A stretch of 64,000 bases of DNA from SABY01 sp964523795 (GTDB lineage: Bacteria; Bacteroidota; Bacteroidia; Bacteroidales; 4484-276): positions 1 to 64,000 of the forward strand of contig CAZGAO010000018.1 of NCBI GenBank assembly GCA_964523795.1. Direction: 5' to 3'. Below the pieces are notes generated by a model. That model saw only the letters and a list, made by a program, of their open reading frames with translations. It searched no databases and was not told where the DNA came from. Positions 1-9,050 of the stretch are shown here, in pieces (position 1 is the stretch's first letter; every line of letters starts with the position of its first letter). Both the position numbers and the translations under genes were made by a program.

Positions 1-594
1 TTTTTTAAATCTTTTCCCCGGGCCGGTGGTGGGGAAGATATTTTACTTGGGGCGGGGCGGTTGTGGGGGTGGTTATGGGGGGGCCCGACCCCCCCACCTT
101 TCCCCTCCCCACCTAAAGTCCGGTTCATTGTCATTTCGACCAAAATACGAAGCGGAGCAGCCTGCCCCGTTTTTTCGGGGGAGTATTAACGGGAGAAATC
201 TATTCTCTAATGTCGCCTCCTAATTAGTGTCTGTCCATAAAGTCGATGTTTTTTGATTTAAGATTGATGATTAATGCCGAGCAATGCTCGTGCACCCACG
301 AAAAGAAACAAAAATTTAATTTTTGACTTTTCGGGACGATTGGAGATTTTAGATTGTGCTGAATATCACCAACATCTTAAATCTAAAATCTTAAATCTCA
401 AATCGTATATTTTTCTAACTGTTACTTTAAAGACAAGCACTAATTAGGACTTGCTGAAAAACTAAAAATAATAATATTTCATCAATAGTAGCTGACCAGT
501 TACGGCGAGTAATGATTCAAATAATCTCATTTCTCCTCTGCGATCTCTGCGGTAAAAAGAAGGAAAAGCCGATATTTGCCGCAAAATTGCAAAC
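1..594. other. gene-free lead-in with G/C-skewed low-complexity start
   Basis: No gene is supported here. Bases 26 to about 180 consist of runs of G followed by runs of C, unlike the rest of the window, and the short open frame across them has no recognisable product. A dispersed repeat copy occupies about 228-445. A segment near 526-560 resembles the 'tctctgcgg' type repeats seen again near 43555-43640. No promoter for the downstream gene stands out. Confidence 0.5.
228..445. repeat. dispersed repeat, copy 1
   Basis: The segment matches 17018-17165. The 49 bases at 342-390 are identical to 17062-17110 and similarity continues without gaps to about 435. Both copies begin with 'ctgtccataaagtcg' followed by a T-run. 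The core holds inverted arms, gattttagatt and aatctaaaatc, so it can fold. Copy 1 has about 66 extra bases (about 275-340) with a small gagc/gctc hairpin. This looks like a non-autonomous mobile or REP-like element; no transposase is linked to it. Confidence 0.7.
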
Positions 595-3500
595 ATGTCA
601 CAATCCATCAAAATCCATAAAGCCTCCGAAAATAACCTCAAGGCAATCTCGCTCGAAATCCCAAAAAACAAATTGGTTGTGGTAACGGGCGTATCCGGCT
701 CGGGCAAGTCATCGCTGGCTTACGATGTCATTTATCGGGAAGCCGAAAATCGCTACCTCTCCACCTTCTCCACGCACGCACGCCAGTTTTTGGCTAAGAT
801 GAAAAAACCCGCTGTGGAAAAAATCGATGGTTTGTCGCCCGCCATTGCCGTCAATCAAAAAACCGTGATCCGCAATCCACGATCCACCGTGGGAACCGTC
901 ACCGGCATTTACGATTATCTCCGTTTGCTCTTTGCCCGACTGGGAAAATCACAAGATGAAAATGCGGATTTTAAAATCGACCGAAATCTTTTTTCTTTCA
1001 ACACGCCTGCCGGAGCTTGTCCCCATTGCCAGGGTCTGGGCGTGGAAGACCGCATAGATCCCGAACTGATTGTCGCCGATGTAAATAAATCCTTACGCCA
1101 GGGAGCCTTTGTCATCACCGCGCCCAACGGTTACATTATTTATTCGCAGGTAACCATGGACGTGCTGGATGAGGTTTGCCGCGCCGAAGGCTTTAACGTG
1201 GACATCTCCTGGAAAGACCTGACAGCAGAGCAAAAAAATGTGGTTTTGTATGGAAGTAATAAAATCGAAATCCCATTTGGCAAGCACACGCTCGAGTCGC
1301 GCATGAAGTGGAGCGGCATCACTGCCAAGCCCCGCGACACAGGTTTTTACAAGGGCGTAATCCCGGTGATGGCCGACATATTGCGCCGCGACCGCAACAA
1401 AAACATCCTGCGCTTTGTACGCTCCCAAAAATGCCATGTCTGCCAGGGCAGCCGCCTCAACGAAAAGGCACTTTCGGTAGTTTGGCAAAACGTGAATATC
1501 GCACAGCTTTCGCAGATGTCGGTCAAGGCAATGGGGCAATTTATCAAAAGCTGCACTTTTGACCCTCACGAAAAAAGTGTCGCTGAACCATTGACGCAAG
1601 AGATTTTGAAAATCGTGGATCAGCTCGAAAAACTGGGCTGCGGCTATCTGCAAATCAATCGGGAATCGACCGGCCTTTCGGGTGGCGAAAGTCAGCGGCT
1701 GCGCCTGGCATCGCAGCTCTCCTCCAATCTTCGGGGCATCATTTACATTTTCGATGAGCCTTCGATTGGCCTGCATCCCAGCGAAAACAAAAATATGATC
1801 GAAGTTTTGCAGGGGCTGCGCGACAAAGGCAACAGCGTTATTGTGGTAGAACACGATGACGACTACCTCCATCACGCCGACCATATTATCGACATTGGCC
1901 CTGCTGCCGGAATTAATGGTGGCGAAGTGCTGTTTAATGCAAGTGCGGACGAGCTGCCGAATCTCAAAATCGAGAACAGTAAAACCCTGGATTATTTTTT
2001 GGGTAGGGAAGTTTTTAAAATTGCCGAGCCAGGAAATATCAAATCCGATGAAATCGCCATTGTGGGTGCAGCGCAGAATAATCTGAAAAATATAGAGGCC
2101 GTTTTTAAAACCCATACCCTAAATGTGGTGGCCGGAGTTTCGGGTGCGGGAAAGTCAACCCTGGTCGAACAAATTCTTTCCCGCTATTTTAAAACAAAAC
2201 TACATGCAGCCACCGCCATTCCGGGTAAACACGAAGGCATTCGCGGCGGCGAAGAAATTAAAAAGGTGGTGATGATCGACCAGTCGCCCATCGGGCGTAC
2301 CCCACGCAGTAATCCAGCCACCTACACCAAATTGGGCGACCATCTTCGCGACCTCTTTGCTGCACTTCCCGCCTCAAAGGCGCAGGGATGGAAAAAGGGG
2401 CGCTTTTCGTTTAACGTAGCTGGCGGACGTTGCGAAGCCTGCCAGGGTGCCGGCTATCAGCAAGTGGGCATGCACTTTTTGGGCGATGTGGAAATTGTTT
2501 GCGATGCCTGCAATGGACAGCGTTTTAACGAAGATACCCTCGCCGTAAAATTTCAGGATAAATCCATTTATGAGGTGCTTGAACTTTCGGTTGCCGAGGC
2601 TCTCGACTTTTTCCGTGGTCAGGATAAAACCCAAAATATTCTCAAAACACTCCACGAACTGGGACTTGGCTACATCAAGCTGGGACAACGCTCGACCACG
2701 CTAAGCGGCGGTGAAGCCCAACGCATAAAGCTGGCTGCCGAGCTGGCAAATACTACTACGGCGCACACGCTTTATATCCTTGATGAACCCACCATCGGAC
2801 TTCACAATGCCGATGTGAAGGTTTTGCTGGAATCGTTGCTCGGCCTGGTTAAGAACAACAATACCCTGGTGGTGGTCGAGCATCATCCCGGCGTGATTGC
2901 CGCTGCTGGCCACCTTATCGAACTGGGGCCGGGAAGTGGCAACGATGGAGGTCAACTGGTTTTTCAGGGAAGCCCGGATGAACTGTTGCAAAAGGCAAAA
3001 ACGCTTACCGCTTTGGCTCTGCGAACCTGGCTCAGTCCAACAAAAGAAATTACACCTCCCCAAATCGCCGGCTCTGAAAAAAGTACCGGCATCCAATTTA
3101 AAGGCATCACTACCCATAATCTAAAAAATCTAAATATCGAAATCCCAGCCAATAAAATCACCGTCATCACCGGAGTTTCGGGGAGTGGGAAATCGTCTTT
3201 GGCCTTCGATACGCTTTATGCCGAGGGGCGAAATCGTTTTATGGAAAGTTTTTCGCCCTACGTGCGTGCGCAAATTGGTATGGAAGCAAAGGCCGATTTT
3301 GCCGAGGTGGAAGGCCTTACGCCAGTGGTGGCCATCAGCCGTCAGGGCATGAAAACCGGTTCGCGATCTACGCTTGGAACCATGACCGGGATTTACGATT
3401 TGTATCGCCTCCTGTTTTCGCGATGCGCCCATCATAGCAACAAAACCACTGCACCCTTCTCCTCGCTCTTTTCGTTCAACCACCAGCATGGAGCCTGCAA

Positions 3501-5466
3501 AAGCTGCGATGGCCTGGGCGAAATAATTGTCGCCGATGTAGAGAAGCTGATTAGCCATCCTGAAAAATCGCTTGGCAATGGCGCGATGGATGGCCATAAA
3601 TGGGGGAAATTTTATGGCGATCCTTTTGGGCAATATATCCACACGCTGCTGGCTGTCGGCCAAGGCCTTGGCTTTGATTACGATAAATCCTGGAATGATC
3701 TTAGCGAAAAGGAAAAGCAAGTAGCAATGTATGGAACAGGCGATGAAAACTACGAAATTACCTGGAAGTATAAACGCGGGAAGCGTGAAGGCGAGCACCA
3801 TTTTAAAGGCCAATGGCAGGGTTTTGTAAATTTGGTAAACTTAGAATACCGGCGTAAACATGCCGACAAGCGTGGCGATTCGATGCTGGCCATTATGAAA
3901 CATGAAATTTGCCCGGCTTGTAATGGCGCACGCCTTAATGACGAAGCTTTGAAATATTCGATAGCCGGGAAGAATATTTCGGACTTATCCGATTTGAGTG
4001 TGGATAAGGCGATTGATTTTTTTGAGGATTATGAAAAACAGGAAACCCAGACCTCGCACCTAAATACTTCTAAGCAATTGCGCAGCGAGATACTCCAAAA
4101 GTTGCGCTACCTAAACGATCTGGGTCTGGCTTATCTTTCGGTAAGTCGCAATGCGAGCACCCTTTCAGGAGGGGAGCTGCAAAGGGTTCGCCTGGCTTCG
4201 CAGGTGGGCAATGGCCTTACGGGCGTTACCTACGTTTTGGACGAACCCACGGTAGGCCTGCACTCGCGTGATACAGCAAAGCTGATGGAGATTATTTATC
4301 CGCTGCGCGATGCCGGGAATACGGTGGTGATTGTGGAACACGACCCGGAGGTTATGTTGGCCGCCGACCACCTTATCGAGCTGGGACCGGAGGCCGGCGA
4401 AAATGGCGGACATCTTATCGCAAAGGGCACACCGCAGGAGATGATGCAAAATCCCCAATCGCCTATCGGGAATTATTTGGCCAAGGCTGCCCACGACACG
4501 TTTGCAGTGGAAGTTTCCGAAGATGAATTCCCCGAAATAAAATCAATCCAAATTAAATCGGCCTTTGCTCATAACTTAAAAAATCTGGATATTAAAATAC
4601 CGCTGGGTAAAATGGTGTGCATCAGTGGCGTTTCGGGCAGCGGCAAGTCCACCCTGGTTTTCGATGTGATTGCCGCCTCAGCATCGGCCGACAAAGCGAT
4701 GGGCTGCAAGGCCATCGAAGGGCTGGAGCAATTTGCCGCCATCGTTCAGGTCAATCAGCAAGCTCTTTCCACCAGCCAGCTTAGCAACGCGCTTACCTTT
4801 ACAGGAATTTTTGACTGGATTAGAGATTTGTTTGCGAAAACTCAGGAAGCAAAGCAACTGCAATTAAAAAAGACCCACTTCTCGTTCAACACCAAGGGCG
4901 GACGCTGCGAGAAATGCCAGGGACAGGGAAAAATCAGGATAAGCCTGGATTTTGTTTCGGATGTGTGGATACCCTGCGATGAGTGCCAGGGTTTGCGATA
5001 CCAGCCGCAAATTTTGCAATGCACCATCGCCGGCAAAAACATCAACGATGTGCTGGAAATGACCCTGGCACAAGCGCAGGAATTTTTTGGTTTTGATAAA
5101 AAGATTTGTGAAGCCCTGGCTCTGCTCGCGGAAGTGGGCCTGGGCTATTTGAAACTGGGGCAAGCCACAAGTACCATGTCGGGTGGCGAGTTGCAAAGGC
5201 TCAAACTGGCCAAAGAACTGATGCAATGTACGCAGGGGCAAAAACTCTATCTTCTGGACGAACCCACCACAGGACTTAACTTTAGCGATGTTGAGCAGCT
5301 TTTGTGCCTGTTCCGAAAATTGACGGATCAGGGAAATACACTTTTAATAATCGAGCACAACCAGGATGTAATTGAGCAATGCGACTGGCTTATTACCCTT
5401 GGCCCGGAGGGTGGAGAAAAGGGTGGAGAATTGATAAGCGCAGGCAGGCCGGTGGCTAAGACTTGA
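595..5466 (+). CDS. tandem double UvrA-like excinuclease ABC ATPase
   Basis: UvrA-type ABC ATPase of 1623 aa with two complete UvrA-like halves in one chain (about 1-820 and 825-1623), so four nucleotide-binding sites. Walker A loops GVSGSGKS or GVSGAGKS lie near residues 33, 513, 860 and 1344. (L/M)SGGE signatures are near 361, 703, 1190 and 1528, and DEP Walker B motifs near 386, 729, 1215 and 1553. Each half has CxxC zinc modules near 142/281, 613/636, 968/1106 and 1438/1461. Each half, about 810 aa, is shorter than canonical UvrA (about 940 aa), as in class II UvrA proteins that lack the UvrB-binding insert. UvrA binds damaged DNA in nucleotide excision repair; class II forms are also linked to resistance to DNA-binding drugs. 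The role here is inferred. It is not adjacent to uvrB or uvrC. Confidence 0.9.
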   Translation: MSQSIKIHKASENNLKAISLEIPKNKLVVVTGVSGSGKSSLAYDVIYREAENRYLSTFSTHARQFLAKMKKPAVEKIDGLSPAIAVNQKTVIRNPRSTVGTVTGIYDYLRLLFARLGKSQDENADFKIDRNLFSFNTPAGACPHCQGLGVEDRIDPELIVADVNKSLRQGAFVITAPNGYIIYSQVTMDVLDEVCRAEGFNVDISWKDLTAEQKNVVLYGSNKIEIPFGKHTLESRMKWSGITAKPRDTGFYKGVIPVMADILRRDRNKNILRFVRSQKCHVCQGSRLNEKALSVVWQNVNIAQLSQMSVKAMGQFIKSCTFDPHEKSVAEPLTQEILKIVDQLEKLGCGYLQINRESTGLSGGESQRLRLASQLSSNLRGIIYIFDEPSIGLHPSENKNMIEVLQGLRDKGNSVIVVEHDDDYLHHADHIIDIGPAAGINGGEVLFNASADELPNLKIENSKTLDYFLGREVFKIAEPGNIKSDEIAIVGAAQNNLKNIEAVFKTHTLNVVAGVSGAGKSTLVEQILSRYFKTKLHAATAIPGKHEGIRGGEEIKKVVMIDQSPIGRTPRSNPATYTKLGDHLRDLFAALPASKAQGWKKGRFSFNVAGGRCEACQGAGYQQVGMHFLGDVEIVCDACNGQRFNEDTLAVKFQDKSIYEVLELSVAEALDFFRGQDKTQNILKTLHELGLGYIKLGQRSTTLSGGEAQRIKLAAELANTTTAHTLYILDEPTIGLHNADVKVLLESLLGLVKNNNTLVVVEHHPGVIAAAGHLIELGPGSGNDGGQLVFQGSPDELLQKAKTLTALALRTWLSPTKEITPPQIAGSEKSTGIQFKGITTHNLKNLNIEIPANKITVITGVSGSGKSSLAFDTLYAEGRNRFMESFSPYVRAQIGMEAKADFAEVEGLTPVVAISRQGMKTGSRSTLGTMTGIYDLYRLLFSRCAHHSNKTTAPFSSLFSFNHQHGACKSCDGLGEIIVADVEKLISHPEKSLGNGAMDGHKWGKFYGDPFGQYIHTLLAVGQGLGFDYDKSWNDLSEKEKQVAMYGTGDENYEITWKYKRGKREGEHHFKGQWQGFVNLVNLEYRRKHADKRGDSMLAIMKHEICPACNGARLNDEALKYSIAGKNISDLSDLSVDKAIDFFEDYEKQETQTSHLNTSKQLRSEILQKLRYLNDLGLAYLSVSRNASTLSGGELQRVRLASQVGNGLTGVTYVLDEPTVGLHSRDTAKLMEIIYPLRDAGNTVVIVEHDPEVMLAADHLIELGPEAGENGGHLIAKGTPQEMMQNPQSPIGNYLAKAAHDTFAVEVSEDEFPEIKSIQIKSAFAHNLKNLDIKIPLGKMVCISGVSGSGKSTLVFDVIAASASADKAMGCKAIEGLEQFAAIVQVNQQALSTSQLSNALTFTGIFDWIRDLFAKTQEAKQLQLKKTHFSFNTKGGRCEKCQGQGKIRISLDFVSDVWIPCDECQGLRYQPQILQCTIAGKNINDVLEMTLAQAQEFFGFDKKICEALALLAEVGLGYLKLGQATSTMSGGELQRLKLAKELMQCTQGQKLYLLDEPTTGLNFSDVEQLLCLFRKLTDQGNTLLIIEHNQDVIEQCDWLITLGPEGGEKGGELISAGRPVAKT

Positions 5467-5506
5467 AATAGCTCACACAAAAATCCCGGACAAAGAAAAG
5501 AATTAC

Positions 5507-5514
5507 TACTTTTG
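5507..5514 (+). promoter_or_regulatory. Bacteroidetes -7 box (TACTTTTG)
   Basis: An exact match to TAnnTTTG, 23 bases before the ATG of the BRO-N/DinD-like gene. No TTTG -33 element is seen at the usual 19-21 base spacing, so this is a half-match. Confidence 0.4.
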
Positions 5515-5536
5515 AATTCAACAATTGAATAAAATT

Positions 5537-6385
5537 ATGACAAAAGAAAATACTATAAAACTATTCCAAGATCAAAGAGTAAGGGTATTGTGGGATGAAG
5601 AACAAGAGAAATGGTTTTTCTCAATAGTTGATATCATTGGAATTTTAACAGAAAGCCCTAATCCCAGAAAGTATTGGAGTGTTCTAAAAACCAGGCTTAA
5701 GAAAGAAGGCAGTCAGTTGACTACAAATTGTAGTCAACTGAAAATGCAATCTTCAGATGGGAAATCTTATAAAACTGATGTCGCTGACACCGAACAACTA
5801 CTAAGGCTAATACAGTCAATCCCTTCGCCAAAAGCCGAACCATTTAAGGTTTGGTTGGCAAAAGTTGGTTATGATAGAATCGAGGAAACAGAAGACCCGG
5901 AAAAAACTTTTGACAGAGCGATTGAAGCATATCTAAAAAAAGGCTATTCAAAAAACTGGGTAAACCAGCGAATTAAAAGTATCGAAATTCGAAAAGAATT
6001 AACAGATGAATGGGAATTCCGAGGCGTTAAAAAGGGCTTGGAGTATGCCATTCTCACCGATGAAATAACAAAAGCATGGGCAGGTTTTACAACTAAAGAA
6101 TATAAGATTTTCAAGGATTTAAAAAAAGAAAACCTTCGGGATAACATGACCAATTTGGAATTAGTTTTAAACATGTTAGGTGAAACTTCCTCAACTGTAT
6201 TATCAAAGAAACAAAAGCCAAAAACATTTAGTGAAAACAGAAATGTAGCAAAAAAAGGAGGGGCTGTTGCTGGAACTGCAAGGAAAGATTTAGAAAAGAA
6301 ATTAGGCGAAAGTATTATTAGTCCATTAAATGCTAAGGAATTAGGCAAATTGGACAATGACGGCATAAAAAGCATTGAAGAGTAA
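5537..6385 (+). CDS. BRO-N / DinD-like protein
   Basis: A 282-aa protein whose N-terminal half (to about residue 110) resembles the BRO-N domain of phage antirepressors. Its C-terminal half resembles DinD (DNA-damage-inducible protein D): an RDNMTNLELVLNMLGE stretch, then a segment corresponding to the DinD GRKVRQTI region, here AGTARKDLEKKLGE. DinD proteins act on RecA in E. coli; the activity here is not known. The ATG at 5537 is preferred over an in-frame TTG at 5525. The coding sequence contains a 27-bp palindrome at 5714-5740. BRO-N genes often travel with phages and genomic islands, and this one lies between housekeeping-like genes. Confidence 0.75.
   Translation: MTKENTIKLFQDQRVRVLWDEEQEKWFFSIVDIIGILTESPNPRKYWSVLKTRLKKEGSQLTTNCSQLKMQSSDGKSYKTDVADTEQLLRLIQSIPSPKAEPFKVWLAKVGYDRIEETEDPEKTFDRAIEAYLKKGYSKNWVNQRIKSIEIRKELTDEWEFRGVKKGLEYAILTDEITKAWAGFTTKEYKIFKDLKKENLRDNMTNLELVLNMLGETSSTVLSKKQKPKTFSENRNVAKKGGAVAGTARKDLEKKLGESIISPLNAKELGKLDNDGIKSIEE
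5714..5740. repeat. 27-bp palindrome inside the BRO-N gene
   Basis: Arms cagttgactacaa and ttgtagtcaactg (13 bp, perfect) flank one central base. It encodes the SQL...SQL part of the protein, so the palindrome and the protein repeat constrain each other. Confidence 0.8.
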
Positions 6386-6422
6386 TTTTTAAAGACTGAC
6401 AGTAAATTATTTAAATATTATT

Positions 6423-6863
6423 ATGGCAATAAATGTAATCAGCGTAAATATTTCCACCAAAAAGGGAACCATCAAAACTCCGGTTCCGGAAATTGTTTTA
6501 AACCAAAAAGGCGTGGACGGCGATGCCCATGCTGGCGACTGGCACCGGCAGGTGAGTCTGCTGGCAAAGGAGAGTATTGAAAAATGGGCTGACCAGGCCG
6601 GGCGAAAAGTTGGCTGGGGCGAGTTTGCCGAAAACATCACCACCGAAGGCATTACACTTTACGAAACCAATATCGGTGACCGGCTGGTTATTGGCGATGT
6701 GGAGCTGGAAATTACCCAGATAGGCAAGAAATGCCACGGCAGCGGTTGCGCCATTTTTAATGAGGTGGGTAATTGCGTAATGCCCAAGGAAGGTATTTTT
6801 GCCAAAGTGATAAAACACGGGCAGGTGAAAGCAGGGGATGGGATTGTGTATTTTCCGAAATAG
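6423..6863 (+). CDS. MOSC domain protein
   Basis: A 146-aa stand-alone MOSC domain. This is the fold of the molybdenum-cofactor sulfurase C-terminus and of YiiM-like proteins; it binds Mo cofactor or carries sulfur through a conserved cysteine. Visible family features are GVDGDAHAG near residue 30, a GEFAENI segment near 66, GDRLVIGDVELEITQ near 85-100, and the cysteine in KKCHGSGC. The cofactor-carrying role is inferred from the family. A related MOSC domain lies at 9051-9977, fused to MogA, which suggests molybdopterin metabolism in both. Codon use is richer in GC than in the BRO-N gene upstream. Confidence 0.85.
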   Translation: MAINVISVNISTKKGTIKTPVPEIVLNQKGVDGDAHAGDWHRQVSLLAKESIEKWADQAGRKVGWGEFAENITTEGITLYETNIGDRLVIGDVELEITQIGKKCHGSGCAIFNEVGNCVMPKEGIFAKVIKHGQVKAGDGIVYFPK

Positions 6864-7163
6864 CATGTTTTTTTCACCAACACACAATTCATCGGTCATA
6901 AGGCAAAAGAGCTAAATTTATTCCAACAGGCTGAGGGGGAATTAAAGTATTAGAAGTATTTTTGGACAGGATCGCCTAAAATAATTTAACAAGATAAAAT
7001 CATTTGAAGATTGGTTTTCAAGAAGCAATTAAATCAATCGAATAGAACTGAATTTAATGGATAAAAAGACAAAAAGAGTTTAACGTTCAAAAGGCTTGCG
7101 AACAAAAAGTTTAAACAAAAAAATCAAGGTAATCCTGAAATCAAATAAATCAAAGGTCAAACA
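6864..7163. other. intergenic region, nothing recognised
   Basis: This AT-rich 300-base spacer has no supported ORF, clear hairpin or full promoter match. Confidence 0.4.
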
Positions 7164-8819
7164 ATGAGAAACGAAGAATTATATCAACTTCTGGAAAGTT
7201 TAATTGCCCATCCCATAGAAACTCAATGGATAGAGTTTAAGATGGGTGCAGGCAGTATTAGCAATGAACAAATTGGAGAGTATATTTCGGCAATGAGTAA
7301 TGGTGCTACCATTAGCAACCAGGCTTTTGGATATTTGGTTTGGGGTGTAGATGATAATACGCATGAAGTAAAAGGAACCAATTTTTGTTTTACAACTGCC
7401 AAACAAGGCAATCAGGATTTGGAATTATGGATTCGGAACTTATTACATCCAAAAATCAATTTTGAAATACTTGAGTTTAAATATCACAATAAAAATGTGG
7501 TCATGCTTCGTATTCCTTCTGCAAAAGGAGAACCTACAAATTTTAAGAAAAAACCATTTATCAGGATAGGAAGTAACAAAACCGACCTGCGTAACTTTCC
7601 GGAGTATGTGCGTATTATCTATAATTCATTGGAAGATTGGAGTGCTAAAATAATTGAGAATGCTGGCATTTCCGATTTAGATATAGAAGCGATTAAAGTT
7701 GCAAAAGAAAAATTTAAAGAAAGAAGCAGTAAAGCAAAATACTTTAAAGAAATTGATAATTGGAGCACTCAAACATTCTTAGATAAGGCAAAAGTTACCA
7801 TAAATGGCAAAATAACAAATACAGCAATTTTATTGCTTGGTAAAGAAGAATCATCTCATTATATTTTACCCTCAATTGCAGAGATAACATGGAAATTAGA
7901 GACGGAAGAAAAAGCTTACGAACATTTTTCTTGCCCTTTGCTAACAAATACCACAAAGGTTTTGCAAATCATCAGGAATATTAAATATAAGTTTTTCCCT
8001 GATAATGAATTGCTTGCAACTACTGTTGATAAATACGATACACGTACGATTTTAGAAGCTATGCACAATTGTATTGCCCATCAGGATTATTCGTTAAATA
8101 GCAGAATAATAGTAACCGAAAAAGTTGACAGGCTAATTTTCACAAACGCTGGGAGTTTTTTTGAAGGAAATCCTGATGAATATTCTGGCGGAGACAAAAC
8201 GCCTGATAAATATAGAAATCCCTGGCTGGCGCAGGCAATGGTAAATCTCGGCATGATAGATACTTTGGGTTATGGTATTCATGCAATGTACCTATCTCAA
8301 AAAAACAGATATTTCCCGCTTCCGGATTATATTCTTTCCGAACCTCAAAAGGTTGTTTTACAAATTTATGGTCATTCAATTGATGAAAATTACTCCAAGC
8401 TTTTAATTGAAAGAAAAGATTTGCCATTATCAAATGTTGTGTTGTTAGATAGAGTTCAGAAAAATTTATCCATTACAAAAGAAGCAGCTAACTTATTGCG
8501 GAAAGATGGTTTAATTGAAGGACGTTATCCAAATTATTTTGTTTCGGCATCAATAGCGAAAGAAACCGGAAAAGAGGTTGACTATATAAGATTGAGAGGA
8601 ATTGATGATGACTATATTCAGAAGGTTATTACAGATTACTTACAAAAATTTAAGAAGGGTAAAAGAAAGGATTTTGAATCAGTCTTATTAGATAAACTTC
8701 CAGATATATTAAGCGTTGAGCAAAAACGAACTAAGGTTAAAAACAACCTTCAATATTTACGAAAAAAAGGAGTAATTAGAATTAATGGTAAAATTTGGGA
8801 AATGTCTAAAAAAGGATAA
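7164..8819 (+). CDS. AlbA_2 (Schlafen-type) domain transcriptional regulator
   Basis: A 551-aa protein of the COG2865 type. The N-terminal AlbA_2 domain covers about residues 15-140, with IEFKMGAGS near 22 and a FIRIGSNKTDLR segment near 130. A GHKL-like ATPase region follows, with EAMHNCIAHQDYS near 298, LIFTNAGSF near 325 and GYGIHAMY near 368. The C-terminus looks like winged-helix DNA-binding segments (KEAANLLRKDGLIEG and LQYLRKKGVIRI). Proteins of this type are often found in islands and defence contexts, and their ligands are mostly unknown. It is AT-rich compared with the MOSC genes on either side, which suggests insertion between them. Confidence 0.8.
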   Translation: MRNEELYQLLESLIAHPIETQWIEFKMGAGSISNEQIGEYISAMSNGATISNQAFGYLVWGVDDNTHEVKGTNFCFTTAKQGNQDLELWIRNLLHPKINFEILEFKYHNKNVVMLRIPSAKGEPTNFKKKPFIRIGSNKTDLRNFPEYVRIIYNSLEDWSAKIIENAGISDLDIEAIKVAKEKFKERSSKAKYFKEIDNWSTQTFLDKAKVTINGKITNTAILLLGKEESSHYILPSIAEITWKLETEEKAYEHFSCPLLTNTTKVLQIIRNIKYKFFPDNELLATTVDKYDTRTILEAMHNCIAHQDYSLNSRIIVTEKVDRLIFTNAGSFFEGNPDEYSGGDKTPDKYRNPWLAQAMVNLGMIDTLGYGIHAMYLSQKNRYFPLPDYILSEPQKVVLQIYGHSIDENYSKLLIERKDLPLSNVVLLDRVQKNLSITKEAANLLRKDGLIEGRYPNYFVSASIAKETGKEVDYIRLRGIDDDYIQKVITDYLQKFKKGKRKDFESVLLDKLPDILSVEQKRTKVKNNLQYLRKKGVIRINGKIWEMSKKG

Positions 8820-8835
8820 TTAAGGTTGATTTAGA

Positions 8836-8862
8836 CATTTTTTTAGACATTTTTAGACATTC
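8836..8862. repeat. three tttagacat tandem copies
   Basis: Just after the AlbA_2 regulator stop, tttagacat occurs three times within about 30 bases. The spacing is one to a few T residues. It may be a binding site or a slippage product. Confidence 0.5.
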
Positions 8863-8876
8863 TCATAAGCAATGCC

Positions 8877-9038
8877 ATGAACTCGGAAGAAAAACCGGCA
8901 ATTATTCAAGCAGAGTTTGAGCGTTTGTACGACCCCCACCATCCGGTACGCAACAACGTGGAAACTTTGAGTAGCATTGAGAAAATCAGGATAATAAAAG
9001 AAGCCATTGCAAGTACGCAAAACTACTTTGACATTTAA
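8877..9038 (+). CDS. small hypothetical protein (53 aa)
   Basis: The ATG at 8877 opens a 53-aa frame that starts MNSEEKPAIIQ, contains YDPHHPVRNNVETL and ends at TAA 9036-9038, 12 bases before the TTG start of the MOSC-MogA gene. Its base composition resembles the downstream gene rather than the regulator upstream, and the sequence is not low complexity. I do not recognise the family. Co-transcription with the molybdopterin gene is likely from the spacing. Confidence 0.5.
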   Translation: MNSEEKPAIIQAEFERLYDPHHPVRNNVETLSSIEKIRIIKEAIASTQNYFDI

Positions 9039-9050
9039 ACACATAATACT

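Noticed and set aside
26..223. 65-aa frame at the window start
   Set aside because: It is made of G/C runs and has no plausible protein composition.
1093..2115. 340-aa minus-strand open frame inside the UvrA gene
   Set aside because: It runs antisense through the well-supported UvrA coding sequence; no recognisable protein and composition follows the UvrA codons.
3130..3813. 227-aa minus-strand open frame inside the UvrA gene
   Set aside because: Antisense shadow of the third ATPase domain; no start context and no family resemblance.
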